Source of the DNA: Aegilops tauschii subsp. strangulata
Lineage: Eukaryota > Streptophyta > Magnoliopsida > Poales > Poaceae
Direction of reading: 5' to 3'
Length of the DNA stretch: 64,000 nucleotides
Assembly: GCF_002575655.3 (NCBI RefSeq)
Contig: NC_053040.3
Location: 152,521,148-152,585,147, forward strand
Positions 24,061-35,786 of the stretch are shown in pieces (position 1 is the stretch's first letter; each line of letters opens with the position of its first letter). The position numbers and the translations under genes were made by a program. The notes beneath the pieces are model-generated. The model did no database searches and had not been told where the DNA came from. It worked only from the letters and a program-made list of their open reading frames with translations.

Positions 24061-24069
24061 TCGAACAGT

Positions 24070-24698
24070 GGGTCAAAACCTCTGACAGCAGGACCTACAT
24101 GTGCAAGACCAAATTGTTAAAAACCTAAATATTAGAATGGTTCCTGCAATTGCACAATAATGTGCTATTATACAACGGACCATGCACGTGCTAACCTCGA
24201 TTGTATACCTCAGTGCTTCCCATTGTTTGCCTGCAACACATATACGGTAGTTAGTCATCAGGTTAAGTAAGGGTTCGCATGCTATCAGTAAAATATGTTG
24301 ATGAAAAATAAGCACATTGCAGATTCATCAGATTAATTCAAGCCAGATGGAAAACCCATTTATCCAAACCAAGCATGATTAAGAACTAGGAAATATAGCA
24401 CTTGTATATGTTTCTCATGTATTAAGTGCAGCCAAATTCGATTTATACCTCACATGCACAACAATACAAAATTCTACCCAAGACAATTGGACATCGCATT
24501 GCAGAATTGAACCAAGCAGTTAACTAAACACCACAACAAATGACCCAAACATTAACTGAGCACCACATTGCACAATATAACATACTCCTAATAGAAGATC
24601 AGACAGTTACCAAACAGTTAACTACAGCCAATTGTAGCAATTGTATTTGTTTCTCATGTATTTACTACAGCCAAATTCAATTTATTCCTCACATGGTA
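24070..24698. other. Intron-like AT-rich sequence of the outer CACTA, left of the inner insertion
   Basis: Imperfect repeats of about 60 bases with words like TTGCAGAATTGAAC and GTTAACTAAACACCACAAC occur here and again right of the inner CACTA (44950-45400). This places the inner insertion within one intron-like region. No coding sequence is seen. Confidence 0.6.
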
Positions 24699-24999
24699 CA
24701 CTGGTGCGCGTCGGTCCTAAACAAACGGTTTTTAACCCCTTTCCGCGACGACATCTGGAACTGTCGCCAAGTGAGTGTGGGCGATAGGGGGGGGTCCTTC
24801 CCACATGACCTAGAAACCATCCGGGATATGCCCTCGTGGCACACACGTTCGGCAAAATGAGGTCGTGTGCGACCGGCGAGCGCTCAAATACGGAAATACG
24901 TACAGTACAGCTAAAAAAATACAATTATACGGCGAAATTGTTTCCAGTCGCAAGTACATCCCACACAGTCAGTCCCCACTAAACATTTCCGTTCGTATG

Positions 25000-25897
25000 T
25001 GTCGGATCACGGGTTCCGGCAAAACCCTTAAGGTTTGAACTCTGGGGTGCGTGCGAAGATTTCCTCCCTAACGATCCACGCCCTAACTAGCTAAGATCTC
25101 AAGAACGAACTAAACGAACTCACAACACAAGGGCCACAAGATTTATACTGGTTCGGGCCACCGTTGTGGTGTAATACCCTACTCCAGTGTGGTGGTGGTG
25201 GATTGCCTCTTGGGCTGATGATGAACAGTACAAGGGGAAGAACAGCCTCCTGAGATTGAGGTGTTCTTGTGCTTGGTGTGTGGTAGGGATCGGATGAGAT
25301 GCCTCTGAATGAGTCTGTCCCCCCTACTATGGTGGCTAGTTCTACTTATATAGGCCCTGGTCCTCTTCCCAAATATTGAGCGGGAAGGGAGCCAACAACG
25401 GCCAATTTGAAAGGGGACAGCTAGTACAGCTTATCCTGACAAAACTACTCTTCGCCTGCAAAAGGCTCTGGTGGTGACGCCGCCTTGGGCTCCATGGTGA
25501 CCTCCGTCTTGCCGTCCTGCTGGTCTTGGTCTCGTTGCACTAATGTGGAAACCTTTGCTTGATGCCTCGGTACTCTGCGCCTGCGCTTGCCTCCTTAGCA
25601 CCAAAGAGGAAACATGGACGCTGCGCGCCCTGGCGCCTGCCTAGTCTCGATCGTCATGGCTCACGTCATGAGAACCTCGCGAGGTTTGCCATGCCTTGAT
25701 CTCTACGCCCCTCGCGAGCTTGCCTGGTGAGGCCGCTCCTGAGGAGGTCTTGCTTCGTCTGCCTCGTGAGGCTTGGCCCCTCGCAAGGGTCTTGAGTGCC
25801 TTGTTGATGAAGATGGGTCGTATAGGCCTGCTAGCCCAGCCACGCCATGGACCGCAGGCAGGCATGTCTGGAGACCCCCGTTCCCAGGACGCCAACA
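25000..25897 (-). repeat. 3' LTR of the Tat-type element in the inner CACTA
   Basis: Read on the minus strand it begins TGTTGGCGTCCTGGGAAC and ends CCCGTGATCCGACA. Just outside, the minus strand reads CCAGGGGCTAC, a fitting polypurine tract. Open frames in the LTR are chance ones. On the minus strand it contains CCTATATAAGTAGAAC, a likely TATA box, at about 25350. Confidence 0.92.
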
Positions 25898-26139
25898 GTA
25901 GCCCCTGGGCCCAAGGCATGCTCGGGCTTGGCTTCGAGGTGAAGCCAAAGGTCAAGCGCGGAGCGCCGCGGGCCCCCAAAGCCCGTGGCCTTGGTCGATG
26001 CGTGGTGGTTGATTGGACGTGGGCGTTTCCGCTTCCCCACGCTGCCTCGGCAACTGCCCGATTTGACAAGTCCCTGCAACATGCAAGGAAAACCATCATT
26101 ACCTGTGATCATGGGTGGCGCTGGTTGGCCTTCTCCTGC

Positions 26140-26146
26140 TATAAAT
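26140..26146 (+). promoter_or_regulatory. TATA box of the antisense B3-like ORF
   Basis: TATAAAT stands about 84 bases before the ATG at 26224, followed by a pyrimidine-rich leader. The spacing suits a plant Pol II promoter with a short 5' leader. It suggests that the ORF is transcribed from its own promoter inside the retrotransposon. Confidence 0.6.
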
Positions 26147-26223
26147 GAGGAGGGGGGCAGAGCCCCCATCGCCCATTTCTTCCCATTCTGCCTGCTTCTT
26201 CTTCTGCTCCACCACCGACCAGA

Positions 26224-27024
26224 ATGGCACCGTCGAAGAGGTTCTCCGCCTCGGAGAAGGGAAAGGCCCCTCGCGAGGGGCCCGGCTCCCCGGCGCCCAA
26301 GCGTGGACGCGGCCGTCCCCGTAAGCACACCGCGACCCCTGCCGCGGCCCCCCGCTGCCGGGGTGGCGCCGCTGCGCGTGGCAGAGGTCGCTCCGGTCGT
26401 GGTAGCCCCATTGATGAAGGAAGACGCGCCGTGGTTGCACGGCCTCCCCGGCCGCGCTTCCACTCGGCGGAGGTGCTGCCGGAGTTTGTCGTTTGGTCGG
26501 AGAACCCGGCCGGCAACTGGCTTCAACTCCCGCGCTTCTTCGCCGACGAGTTGCCAGCCTCTGGTCCAGGCGGGCTCTAGCTGCAGGCGGACGGTTGCTG
26601 CAGCAGGGCTTCTTGGGTCGTGGTTGAGGTCTCCGCCGCGGGCAACATCGCCCTGGCCCGCGGCTGGCAGACGTTCGCCCAGGCGCGCGACCTGGGCAGG
26701 CGGTGCACCCTCCATTTCAAGTATGATGGTGATGCGACCCTCTACGTGAGGGTGTTTGGAGAAGATGGTCGCCGTGCCGGGTGCTGCCCCGAGGTGAACG
26801 ACGGCGAGGAGGTGCTCGGCCTTGGCGATGGTCGGGACGAGGGGGAGGGCGAACCCGCCCTTGGGGCCGACCGCATCTCGTCCAGCTACGGTGGCTCTTC
26901 CCGCAGCGACAGCTCTAGCAGTGGTGGCTACGACCATCCGCCACGCCGCCGCACCCGCTTCAAAGGTGGCAGCGGGTCGATTCGTCGTCGCGCCTCCGTG
27001 AAGCGCAAGGAGGGGTCCAGCTGA
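26224..27024 (+). pseudogene. AT-hook plus B3-like DNA-binding ORF, antisense inside the Tat-type element
   Basis: From the ATG at 26224 the protein has a basic N-terminus with an AT-hook core (KRGRGRPRKH, residues about 35-44), then an Ala/Arg-rich linker. A B3-like domain follows (about residues 85-195): FVVWSENPAGNWLQLPRFFA, WVVVEVSAAGNIALARGWQT, LHFKYDGDATLYVRVFGEDG. These match the B3 order of opening strand, 'lp..Fa', 'W.V.V', 'l..GW..F' and 'F.Y.Gd..l.V.vF'. The C-terminus is Ser-rich and basic (RRTRFK, VKRK), possibly a nuclear signal. One in-frame TAG (26578-26580) interrupts the B3 region; otherwise the frame is open for 266 codons. It lies where Tat elements carry their extra antisense ORF. 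B3 identity is by pattern, not by search. Confidence 0.75.
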
Positions 27025-27919
27025 GCTCAGGGTGACGCCTAGGGCCTGCCCCCGTGGACCGCTGTAGAGGCAGGCGCTGCTTTTGTTTTACTCTTCCTTC
27101 CCTTCCTACATCAGAAGGGAAACCAGTATGGGCCCCGGAGGGCGTGTATCGAACTATGATTTCCCAATCATTATGCTATGTTTGTTGTTTCCGTGCTGTG
27201 TTGTTATTTTGTGTAAAGGTAACTTAGCTTGGCACGCTTGGGGTAGCTTCCTTCTCACGAGGGACTTGCTTCCTGATGCCTGTCGAGGCCTTCCTTGACT
27301 TGGCGGGTGTTAGGGAACTGCAAAAAACATGTTAGGAGCGTCGCCCGGAGGCTTATTGTTCACCCGAGCATAGACCCAGTGCTTCGTATCGCGATACCCG
27401 AGGGGCACGGACCAGGAGAGGTGCGCCAGCTTGTTGGCTCAAACGAGAGTGCCTCGCAAAGAGACAGACGAAGGGCCTCACGAAAAACAAATGAAGGGCA
27501 GAGGAAAGGAAAAAAGCCTCGCGAGGGCACCTGCCTAGCCCCCTCGCGAGGTATGCGAGAGAGAGAAAACAGGTTAAACTGTAACCGGAAAGAGCAACAA
27601 AAAGCAACGAAACCAAACCAGCAAGGAACTTCAGAAGCAAATTTCAATTAAAAGGAGGCGAGCCAACTACGGAAAGCAAATGAAAATCCGCGTCCAGCAC
27701 CTAATCTAGTCTTCAAGTCTTCTCACCAGCGCAGAGCTAAGTGCTGCCACTAAGACGTGGGAGGGAGCCCCCGAGGCCCAAGGGCGGCACTCCTGATACT
27801 CCGGGGCGTGTACAGCCCCACTCATTATTACGTGAGAGTGTCACGGGCAGCGATTCTTCATAGGCACCGGGCCTTCTTCACAGGCACTGGGCCTTTCTTC
27901 ACAGGCACTGGGCCTTGCT
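27025..27919. other. Spacer between the B3-like ORF and the integrase end
   Basis: No gene is supported. Near 27840-27920 a GGCACTGGGCCTT-like unit is repeated three times (about 19-21 bases each). The rest probably holds the 3' ends of the converging sense and antisense transcripts. Confidence 0.5.
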
Positions 27920-30900
27920 TCATGGGTAGAACTTCCGGAGGTGCTGGATGTTCCAGGCGTTCTGGATGGGCATCCCGTCCTGTGTCTCCAGGCGCGTGGT
28001 GCCAGGCCTGGAGACATGAACGACCCTGAACAGGCCCTCCCACATGGGTGAGAGCTTATGCAGCCCTTCCCTGGAGAGGACCTGCCTCAGGACGAGGTCG
28101 CCCGTCTCGAGCGTCCTGGAGCGGATGTTGCGGCGGTGGTATTGCCGCAGCGCCTGCTGGTACCTTGCTGCCCTCAGTGCAGCTTCGCGGTGACGTTCCT
28201 CCCCTAGCACGAGGTCCATCCCCCGCGTGGCGTCCTGCTGCATTTCATTAAACGCCAGGACCCATGCGGAGCGATGCTTGGCTTCGTGAGGGAGGACCGC
28301 TTCGGCTCCGTAGATGAGGAAGAACGGGGTCTCGCCCGTCGGCTTGGTGGCGGTGGTGCGGATGGACCACAGCACAGACTGGAGCTCGTCATGCCAGCCC
28401 CTGCCGCAGGCCTCGAGCTTCTTCTTGAAGGTCCTGGTCTTGAGGCCCCTTAGGACCTCTGCGTTGGCGCGTTCGGCCTAACCATTGCTCCTGGGGTGCG
28501 CCACCAAAGCGTAGCAGATCTGCGTTCCAAGGTTAGCACAGTATGTTTTGAAGAGGTTACTAGTGAACTGCGAGCCGTTGTCGGTGATGATGTGGTTGGG
28601 GACCCCGAAACAGCTCACGAGGCCCTTGATGAACTTGACCACGGAACCAGCCGGGATGGTGCGGACGGCTTCCACTTCCGCCCACTTGGTGAGCTTGTCG
28701 ATGGCGACATAGAGGTAACGGTAGCCCCCTGGTGCTCGAGGAAATGGGCCCAAGATATCCAGTCCCCAGACCATAAACGGCCATGTGAGTGGGATACTCT
28801 GGAGGCCCTGAGCTGGCTGATGGATCTGCTTGGCGTGGAACTGGCAGGCTTCACAGGACTTCACCAGCTCGGTTGCATCGTTCAGCGCCGTGGGCCAGTA
28901 GAATCCGCTGCGGAATACCTTGCCGACGAGGGTCCGTGATGACGAGTGGTGCCCGCAGTCCCCACCGTGTATGTCAGACAGCAACTCCTTCCCCTGGTCT
29001 CTGGAAATGCAACGGAGTGAAACATCATTTGGTCGCTTCCTTACAACTCACCGTCCTGGATGCAGTATGCCGTGGCCTGCCGGGCCATGCGCTATGCGTC
29101 CTCCTCCTTCTTCGGCAACGTCCCTTGCATCAGGTATTCCTCGAATTCCTTGGTCCAGCATCCCTCCTGGGGCTCGAGCGCCAAGAGTAGGCGCGCTACC
29201 GAAGTCGGGCCGCAGGCTGGGGCTCCTATGGCAGGCGGCTACGGGAGCTCCTCCCGAGGCTGAGCTGTCCTTGAAAGTGGTGGTGTTGCTGACGGCTTGA
29301 AGAGCCGCTCCTCGAAGACGCCAGGCTCTTGGAGCTGCCGCTTGGACGCCCTCTTGGCGTTGTCGTCAGCTTCCTTGTTGGTGCCACGAGGCACGTGCTG
29401 TAGCTCCAGGCCCTCTTGGCGATGTCGTCAGCTTCCTTGTTGGTGCCACGAGGCACGTGCTGCAGCTCCAGGCCCAGGAACTGCTTTTCCATCTTGTGCA
29501 CTTCCGTGAGGTATGCCTCCATGTGCTCGTCCTTCGGCTCGTATACTTTGTTGGAGAAGTTGACAAGAAGCTGTGAGTCACCCCTGACGGTGAGGCGCTT
29601 CACCCCCAGGGCTGCCGCAGCTTTCAGGCCGGCTATAAGGCCTTCGTATTCTGCGATGTTGTTGGAGACCTTCTCGCCCTGCTGAAAGCATAGCTGTACA
29701 GCGTAGTAGAGCTTGTCTTGAGTGGGCGAGACGAGTACTGCGCCAGCCCCCGCGCCCTAGTGCACGAAGGCCCCATTGAAATACATGACCCAATCGTCGG
29801 GCGCCTCACTTCCTGGTGAGGTGGACCGGTCCTCGCCTACTCCAAGCGTCGGGGCATCCGTCCATTCCGCCACAAAATCAGCAAGTACGGCTCCCTTGAT
29901 GACCCTGGTAGTGCTGAACTCCAACTGGAATGCCTGCAGCTTGATGTTCCACTCAGCGACCCTTCTAGCTGAGTTGGGGCTCCTGAGCACTCTCTCCAAT
30001 GGGTAGGCCGAGACGACCTTAATGGGGTGGCCCTGGAAGTAGTGCCGCAACTTCCATGAGGCCACCAAGAGCACGAGCAAAAGCTTCTGGGGCATGGGGT
30101 ATCGCGCCCTTGCGTCCCGCAACACCGTGCTGACGAAATTCACTGGGTGCTCGACGAGGGATGGCGCGTTGGTGATGCTTGTGTCTTGCGGAAGCTGAGA
30201 TGTCTCCTGAGGTGATGGAACCTCCGATGCTTGTTCGCTTGTCAGGACCTTGGCGGCGTCATCCTGCCGAGCTTGGTCCCCTGCTGATGCCGCTACGGCT
30301 CTTGCTGCGCCTTCCTGCTCTTGCGTCACCCCAGTTGTAGCTTGGCACGACGCACCTTTGGCTTGGTGCCCTTCCCGAACCGCCACCAATGCTGCACTGG
30401 CGGAGTACGGAGTGGCGGCAAGGTAGAGCACTAGGGGCTCGAGATGTCGCGGCGCCACCATCACTGGAGGGCTGGTCAGGTAGCTCTTAAGGTCTTGAAA
30501 AGCTCGGTCGGCCTCCGGGGTCCACACGAACGGGCCCTTCTTCTTCATCAACTTGAAGAAGGGTAGGGTGCGCTCCCCCAGCTTGGAGATGAAGCACCCC
30601 AACGTAGTCACCCGTCCAGCTAGCTTCTGCATTTCCTTGAGGGTCTGAGGTGGGCTCATGTCTTCGATGGCCTTGATCTTTTCCGGGTTTGCCTCGATCC
30701 CTCTGTGTGATACGAGGAAACCCAGCAGCTTGCCGGAAGGGACACCAAATACGCACTTCTTTGGGTTAAGTCGCAAGTTCACCTGGCATAGACTCGCGAA
30801 GGTCTCCTCAAGATCCTCGATCAAGGTTCTAGCCTCCCGAGATTTTACCACAATGTCGTTGACGTAGGCCTCCGCGTTTCTCCCGAGCTACCGCCCTAAG

Positions 30901-32576
30901 GCGATGTGCATCAACCGCTGAAAGGTTGCGCCCGTGTTGCGCAGCCCAAAAGGCATGCAGGTGTAGTAGTACACCCCACACAGGGTCAGAAAGGTTGTCT
31001 TATCTACATCTTCTACCGCCATCTTGATCTGGTGATACCCTGAGAACGCATCCAGGAAGCACAGCAGGTCGCACTCGGCGGTGGAGTCGACGATCTGGTT
31101 GATGCGTGGGAGAGGGAATGGATCTTGGGGGCAGGCCTTGTTGAGGTTGGTGAAGTCGACGCACATTCGCTCCTTCCCGCCTTTCTTCGGCACTACGATG
31201 GGGTTCGCCAGCCATTCGGGGTACCGAACCTCGTGGATGGTACCCCCCGCCTCCAGCTTGCAGGTCTCTTGAACGATGAAGGCCTGCTTCTCCGTGGACT
31301 GCCGTCTTGCCCGCTGCTTCACCGGGCGCATGTTGGGGCACACCCTCAGGTGATGTTGAATCACATCTCTTGGGACCCCCACCAGCTGCTTGGGCTCCCA
31401 TGCAAATATCTCCTAGTTTTCCCGCAAGAACTTCACCAACGCTTCCTCTTGGCCTGGGTCGAGGTCGGCTCCTATGGTAAAGGCGGCTCCCGAGGTCCCG
31501 TCTTCATCGACCGGCACCTTCTTGGTTTCCGCCTTGTCTTGGGTGAACAGCTGCTTCTTCTAGGTTGGTGCGGCCTCCTTGGATTCGGGGGCACCGGGAC
31601 CGACGGGCTGCGCCGCCGCGGCGGTCTTGAAGGCAAGTTTGAGCGCCGTCACAGCCTCCTTGGTGTCCCCCTTGATAGTGAGGACACCCTTGCTTCCAGG
31701 CATCTTCATGAGGTTGTATGTCGGGTAGGTTGCTACAATGAACTGGGCTAGAGCTAGGTACCCGAGAATGGCGCTGTACGGGAGGCTGATGCGGGCGATG
31801 TCGAAGTCGACCAGCTCGGTGCGGTAGTTGTCGCGCGTGCCGAAGCTGACGGGGAGGTGGATCTGCCCCAGGGAGTGGGCGGCGCCACCGCCAACTCCTG
31901 AGAAAGGCTTGCTGAGGCTAAGCCGCTCGAGCGGTACGTGAAGAAGGCTGAAGGCCTCCACGGAGAGCACGTTGAGGCCGGTGCCGCCATCGATGAGGGT
32001 CTTGGTGACGGCCACATTGCAGATAGTGGGCGTGCAGAGCATCGAGAGCATACCCGAGCCGGCGGTGGTGACGGGGTGGTCTTCTGAGTCGAAGGTGAGG
32101 TTGGATTCGGGTGCGGCCCAGCCCGGCGGAGCCCCCGAGCATTTGGAAGCGGCGCCGATCTGGCGAAGGAATGGCTTGACATGACGATCTGAAGGCGGTG
32201 CTTGAGAGCCACCTAGTAGGGCCACGACCCCATGGTGTGGTGGTGCCGCGTAGCGCGCGGTGAAGAGGTCGCGTAGCTCCTCCCAAGATGCCACCGTGGA
32301 TCCGGGGAGGTTGAGCAGCGAGGCGCGCGGCGCGCCAGTGACGGCCATGGGGAACCAGTTGGCCATGACCTTGTCGTCGCCCCGGGCCTCGAGGACGGCC
32401 TCCTCGTACACCAGCAGGAAAGCTGAAGGGTCCGCCGCACCGTCGTAGCGCGGCGGCATCTCCGGCTTGAACTTGGGCAGCCACTGCACCTGCCGCAAGC
32501 CGGGGGCCAGGGCTCGGAGCCCCCTGGCCCCGGTGTCGACGCCAGCCGTCGGAGCCGGGAGCGGGACGCCTGCCAT
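27920..32576 (-). pseudogene. Gag-pol of the Tat-type element in the inner CACTA, inactivated
   Basis: The likely start is the ATG at 32574-32576. A shortened Gag (no zinc knuckle seen) leads to a protease with the Tat-like LIDGGTGLNVL (about 31990). RT follows (YPEWLANPIVVPKKGGKERM, PFGLRNTGATFQRLM); its catalytic block reads YVND instead of YVDD (about 30865). RNase H is at about 29226-29800. Integrase has CEACQFHAKQIH (about 28840), LDILGPF (about 28755), IITDNGSQF (about 28585) and SNG-stop-AERAN, so the stop at 28478-28480 lies just before the catalytic glutamate. Further stops are at 31560 and near 30890 and 29758. A 62-bp tandem duplication at 29351-29474 breaks RNase H. The protein ends at 27920. 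It cannot be active. Confidence 0.9.
29351..29474 (-). repeat. 62-bp tandem duplication inside the RNase H region
   Basis: CTCTTGGCGTTGTCGTCAGC (from 29351) and CTCTTGGCGATGTCGTCAGC (from 29413) start two nearly identical units. 62 is not a multiple of 3, so the reading frame is lost. On the minus strand both units encode HVPRGTNKEADD-like sequence. Confidence 0.85.
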
Positions 32577-32637
32577 GAGGGTGGAGCGCAGATCGACGGA
32601 GAGAAGGCTACGGCGCACCCCTACCTGGCGGGCCAAA

Positions 32638-33537
32638 TGTCGGATCACGGGTACCGGCAAAACCCTTAAGGTTCGAACTCTGGGGTGCGCGCGAAGATTT
32701 CCTCCCTACCGATCCACGCCCTAACTAGCTAAGATCTCAAGAACGAACTCAACGAACTCGCAACACAAGGGACACAAGATTTATACTGGTTCGGGCCACC
32801 GTTGTGGTGTAATACCCTACTCCAGTGTGGTGGTGGTGGATTGCCTCTTGGGCTAATGATGAACAGTACAAGGGGGAAGAACAGCCTCCTGAGATTGAGG
32901 TGTTCTTGTGCTTGGTGTGTGGCTAGGGATCGGATGAGATGCCTCTGAATGAGTCTGTCCCCCCTACTATGGTGGCTAGTTCTACTTATATAGGCCCTGG
33001 TCCTCTTCCCAAATATTGAGCGGGAAGGGAGCCAACAACGGCCAATTTGAAAGGGGACAGCTAGTACAGCTTATCCTGACAAAAGTAGTTTTCGCCTGCA
33101 AAAGGCTCTCGTGGTGACGCCGCCTTGGGCTCCATGGTGACCTCCATCTTGCCGTCCTGCCGGTCTTGGTATCGTTGCACGGATGTGGAAACCTTTGCTT
33201 GATACCTCGGTACTACGCGCCTGCGCTCGCCTCCTTAGCACCACAGAGGAAACAAGGACGCTGCGCGCACTGGCGCCCGCCTAGTCTCGGTCGTCATGGC
33301 TCACGTCATGAGAACCTCGTGAGGTTTGTCGTGCCTTGATCTCTCCGCCCCTCACGAGCCTGCCTGGCGAGGCCGCTCCTGAGGAGGTCTTGCGTCGTCC
33401 GCCTCGCGAGGCTTGGCCCCTCGCGAGGGTCTTGAGTGCCTTGTTGATGAAGACGGGCCGTACAGGCCTGCTAGCCCAGCCACGCCGTGGGCCGCAGGCA
33501 GGCAAGTCTGGGGACCCCCATTCCCAGGACACCGACA
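32638..33537 (-). repeat. 5' LTR of the Tat-type element in the inner CACTA
   Basis: It is near-identical to 25000-25897. The adjoining minus-strand sequence TTTGGCCCGCCAGGTAGGGG is the primer-binding region; I do not name the tRNA. The end GACA is followed by the target duplication GTATG. Confidence 0.92.
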
Positions 33538-33542
33538 GTATG

Positions 33543-33900
33543 TACATCCCACACAGTCGCTCCAAGGAAAACGTTTCCGTTCACAGGTACATCCCACACA
33601 ATTTTTTCTGTTAAATCGTTTGTGATAGCGTTGCCATTGCACACGATATTAATAATTTTATTGTTTGCGTTATTGAATGCATCACACATGGTGCGTAGAA
33701 AGAAACTGTGTGGCAAAGGCTGTCCATCACACACACTTTTTATGTGATAAACGTTTGCGCAAGGTGGCCTAACGCAAACAGTTTTCAAGAGAAAGTCGTG
33801 TGTGCAGTGGAGATTGATCGCACACGTAGTGGATCCTAGAAACGTTTCTGATCTCCACGTATATCGCAGATATTTCGCTTTCGCAAACCGTGTGCAGTGT
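33543..33900. repeat. Left subterminal repeats of the inner CACTA, right of the Tat insertion
   Basis: The sequence continues from 24994 with ACATCCCACACAGTCGCTCC, ATCACACACAC and GTGTGTGCAG words. It matches the outer CACTA at about 23000-23290. Confidence 0.8.
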
Positions 33901-34068
33901 AATCCCTATTTAATCCATAATTAATCCAATTAATCCCTAATTTAAAAATCACATGTTATGAATTTGAAAGTAGGCAATCACTTATTTCATATCCAACCAT
34001 GTTTATTACAAATATAGGTTCAACCACGAATCCATAATTCAATGCACAGGTACATATACTGAAGAACT

Positions 34069-34640
34069 TCAGAAGCACCAAGTAAAGAATGATGAACCAT
34101 AGTTGTACCAAAGACTGTAAAGAGAGAGGAAAACGACATTATGGTTGCTGGAGAAGGTGAAGCGGAATGCCCATATTGTGCCCTCCTCCATGCGTAAGGC
34201 GCGCACGACTCTAGGCCAACCCCTTGTGATGGCTACCCATCCATCCTTCACTGTCTTCATTAGGACTTCTCGATGCTCATTGTAGTCAGGATGAAATACT
34301 TTAACCTTCATCGCGTGTCCACCAATCATGTACTTTGCGAGGTAATCTTGAGTGAACTGCTTCGGGAACCACTGGGAACGAAAAAGATTCAGACATTGTT
34401 GTCTAACAACTCATTATGGGCAGTAAAAAGAGAAGGGTGCAGAGTTTGTAGTTACCATCCTACAGCTCACTGTTGTGTTGGATAGAGCATAAACAAATAA
34501 TTTGCTTGCCACCGTTCATATCTTTTTGCTAATAATCCTTATCAGTTTCATCACTTGATGCTTGTTCATCAATATCTGTGCATTGCCAAGGGCATATGTA
34601 CCTACAAGCAACAAGTCAATATTAGAAGCTAACTAGTGTC
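34069..34640 (-). pseudogene. B3-like domain exons in the inner CACTA
   Basis: The last exon (about 34385 to 34069) reads WFPKQFTQDYLAKYMIGGHA, KVKVFHPDYNEHREVLMKTV, KDGWVAITRGWPRVVRALRM, EEGTIWAFRF and VVFLSLYSL. The order 'fpk.F', 'v.v', 'GWv..t.GWp..v.a..m.eGt..aF.f...v.l.ly' is B3-like and aligns with the outer copy at 23576. The upstream exon (about 34610-34470) reads NKHQVMKLIRIISKK and is homologous to the outer NIDQIKKLRKIVRIKK, with an in-frame stop. This gene in two related CACTA elements is part of the family, not a one-off capture. Confidence 0.6.
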
Positions 34641-35160
34641 GAGGCCTGGATCTATATGCACTACATTATGGAACGACGGGGGGAGTACAAGCCGAGGGAT
34701 GAAGCTAACCTCGGCGGAAAATGGTGGCCACTCCCGTTGTTGTCCTGCATAAGTAGTGGAAAGGCATGATAAGTATAGCAATCTTAACATCAAACAAATA
34801 TAGCAAAGGTAAACAACATCATCTCCAAATGATAGCTTGAATGTGTTGGTTTCAGCATGCTGTTAAAGCAGATATAAAATGGAAGGCAATGTTACCGACA
34901 GCAGGCTTAACATCCATCAAAAATTGCAATTCAAACTGGTATTTGTTGAAAATGAATAGAACGTAGGTAATGCTTAAACATCACACTGGATAAATGTGTA
35001 AAACTGAAATAAAGGGCATGTGTTAACTACACCAGGCGTAACTGGAACCAAATATAGCCGTTCAAACTGGTATTGATGTAATCGAGCGGCACAGTTCCAA
35101 CTTGCACATAATGAACCACACATTGTGAATGACTGAAATAAACAAGGCATAAATGACCAG
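34640..35160. other. Intron-like sequence of the inner CACTA B3-like gene
   Basis: AT-rich sequence without a supported ORF. A short richer segment (34630-34760, GGAACGACGGGGGGAGTAC) may be a further small exon or the inside of an older insertion. Confidence 0.4.
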
Positions 35161-35600
35161 TATAACAACCAAATATAGCCATTGAAAATTGGACAGTGTC
35201 TCACTGCAACCAACCTAACAAGCAAATACAGATAAACATGGCATATGCTTGAAAACTGGACAAATGCTCACTGCAACCAACCTAACAAGCAGATAAAGAT
35301 AAACGAGGCATCCGCTTGATAACTGGAGAAATGCTAAAAAAAGCAACCTAACAACCAAATACAGATAAACAAGGCATCTGCTTGATAACTGGACAAATGC
35401 TAAAAAAACAACCTAACAACCAAATACAGATAAACAAGGCATCTGCTTGATAACTCGACAAATACTCACTGCAACCAAACTAAGAACCAAATACAGATAA
35501 ACAAGGCATCTGCTCGATAACTAAAAAAATGCTCACTCAACCAACCTAACAACCAAATACAGATAAACAAGGCATCTACTCACTATAAACAACCAAATAT
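35160..35600. repeat. Minisatellite, about 62-bp unit, roughly seven copies
   Basis: The unit contains ACCAAATACAGATAAACAAG followed by GCATCTGCTTGATAACTGG and a variable CAAATGCT[C/A]A part. Units differ by substitutions and small indels. It lies in the intron-like stretch of the B3-like gene. Confidence 0.85.
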
Positions 35601-35786
35601 AGCCATTCGTGAAACTAAAGTGGACAATTCATACTTAAACATCACATAGACCTATTGAACAATACATTTTTGCATAACTGAAATAATTAAACATGGCACA
35701 GTTAAAGCACCGCACGGCAAATGCTACTACAACAAAGGGAACGGGTTGGCAAGCTAGAAAAGGTAATATTTGCTGATAGAATGTTG

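Larger units (their letters stand above)
25000..33537 (-). mobile_element. Complete Tat-type LTR retrotransposon, minus orientation, TSD GTATG
   Basis: Two LTRs of about 0.9 kb (25000-25897 and 32638-33537) begin TGTCGGATCACGGG on the plus strand and end CAACA/GACA. GTATG stands at 24995-24999 and 33538-33542. The internal region carries gag-pol on the minus strand and an antisense (plus strand) B3-like ORF between integrase and 3' LTR. The LTRs differ by only a few percent, so insertion was fairly recent. It interrupts the left subterminal region of the inner CACTA. Confidence 0.93.

Noticed and set aside
25985..26749. 254-aa plus-strand ORF overlapping the AT-hook/B3-like ORF in another frame
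   Set aside because: It is Arg/Pro-rich without domains; the other frame (26224-27024) has an ordered AT-hook and B3-like pattern and a matching TATA box.
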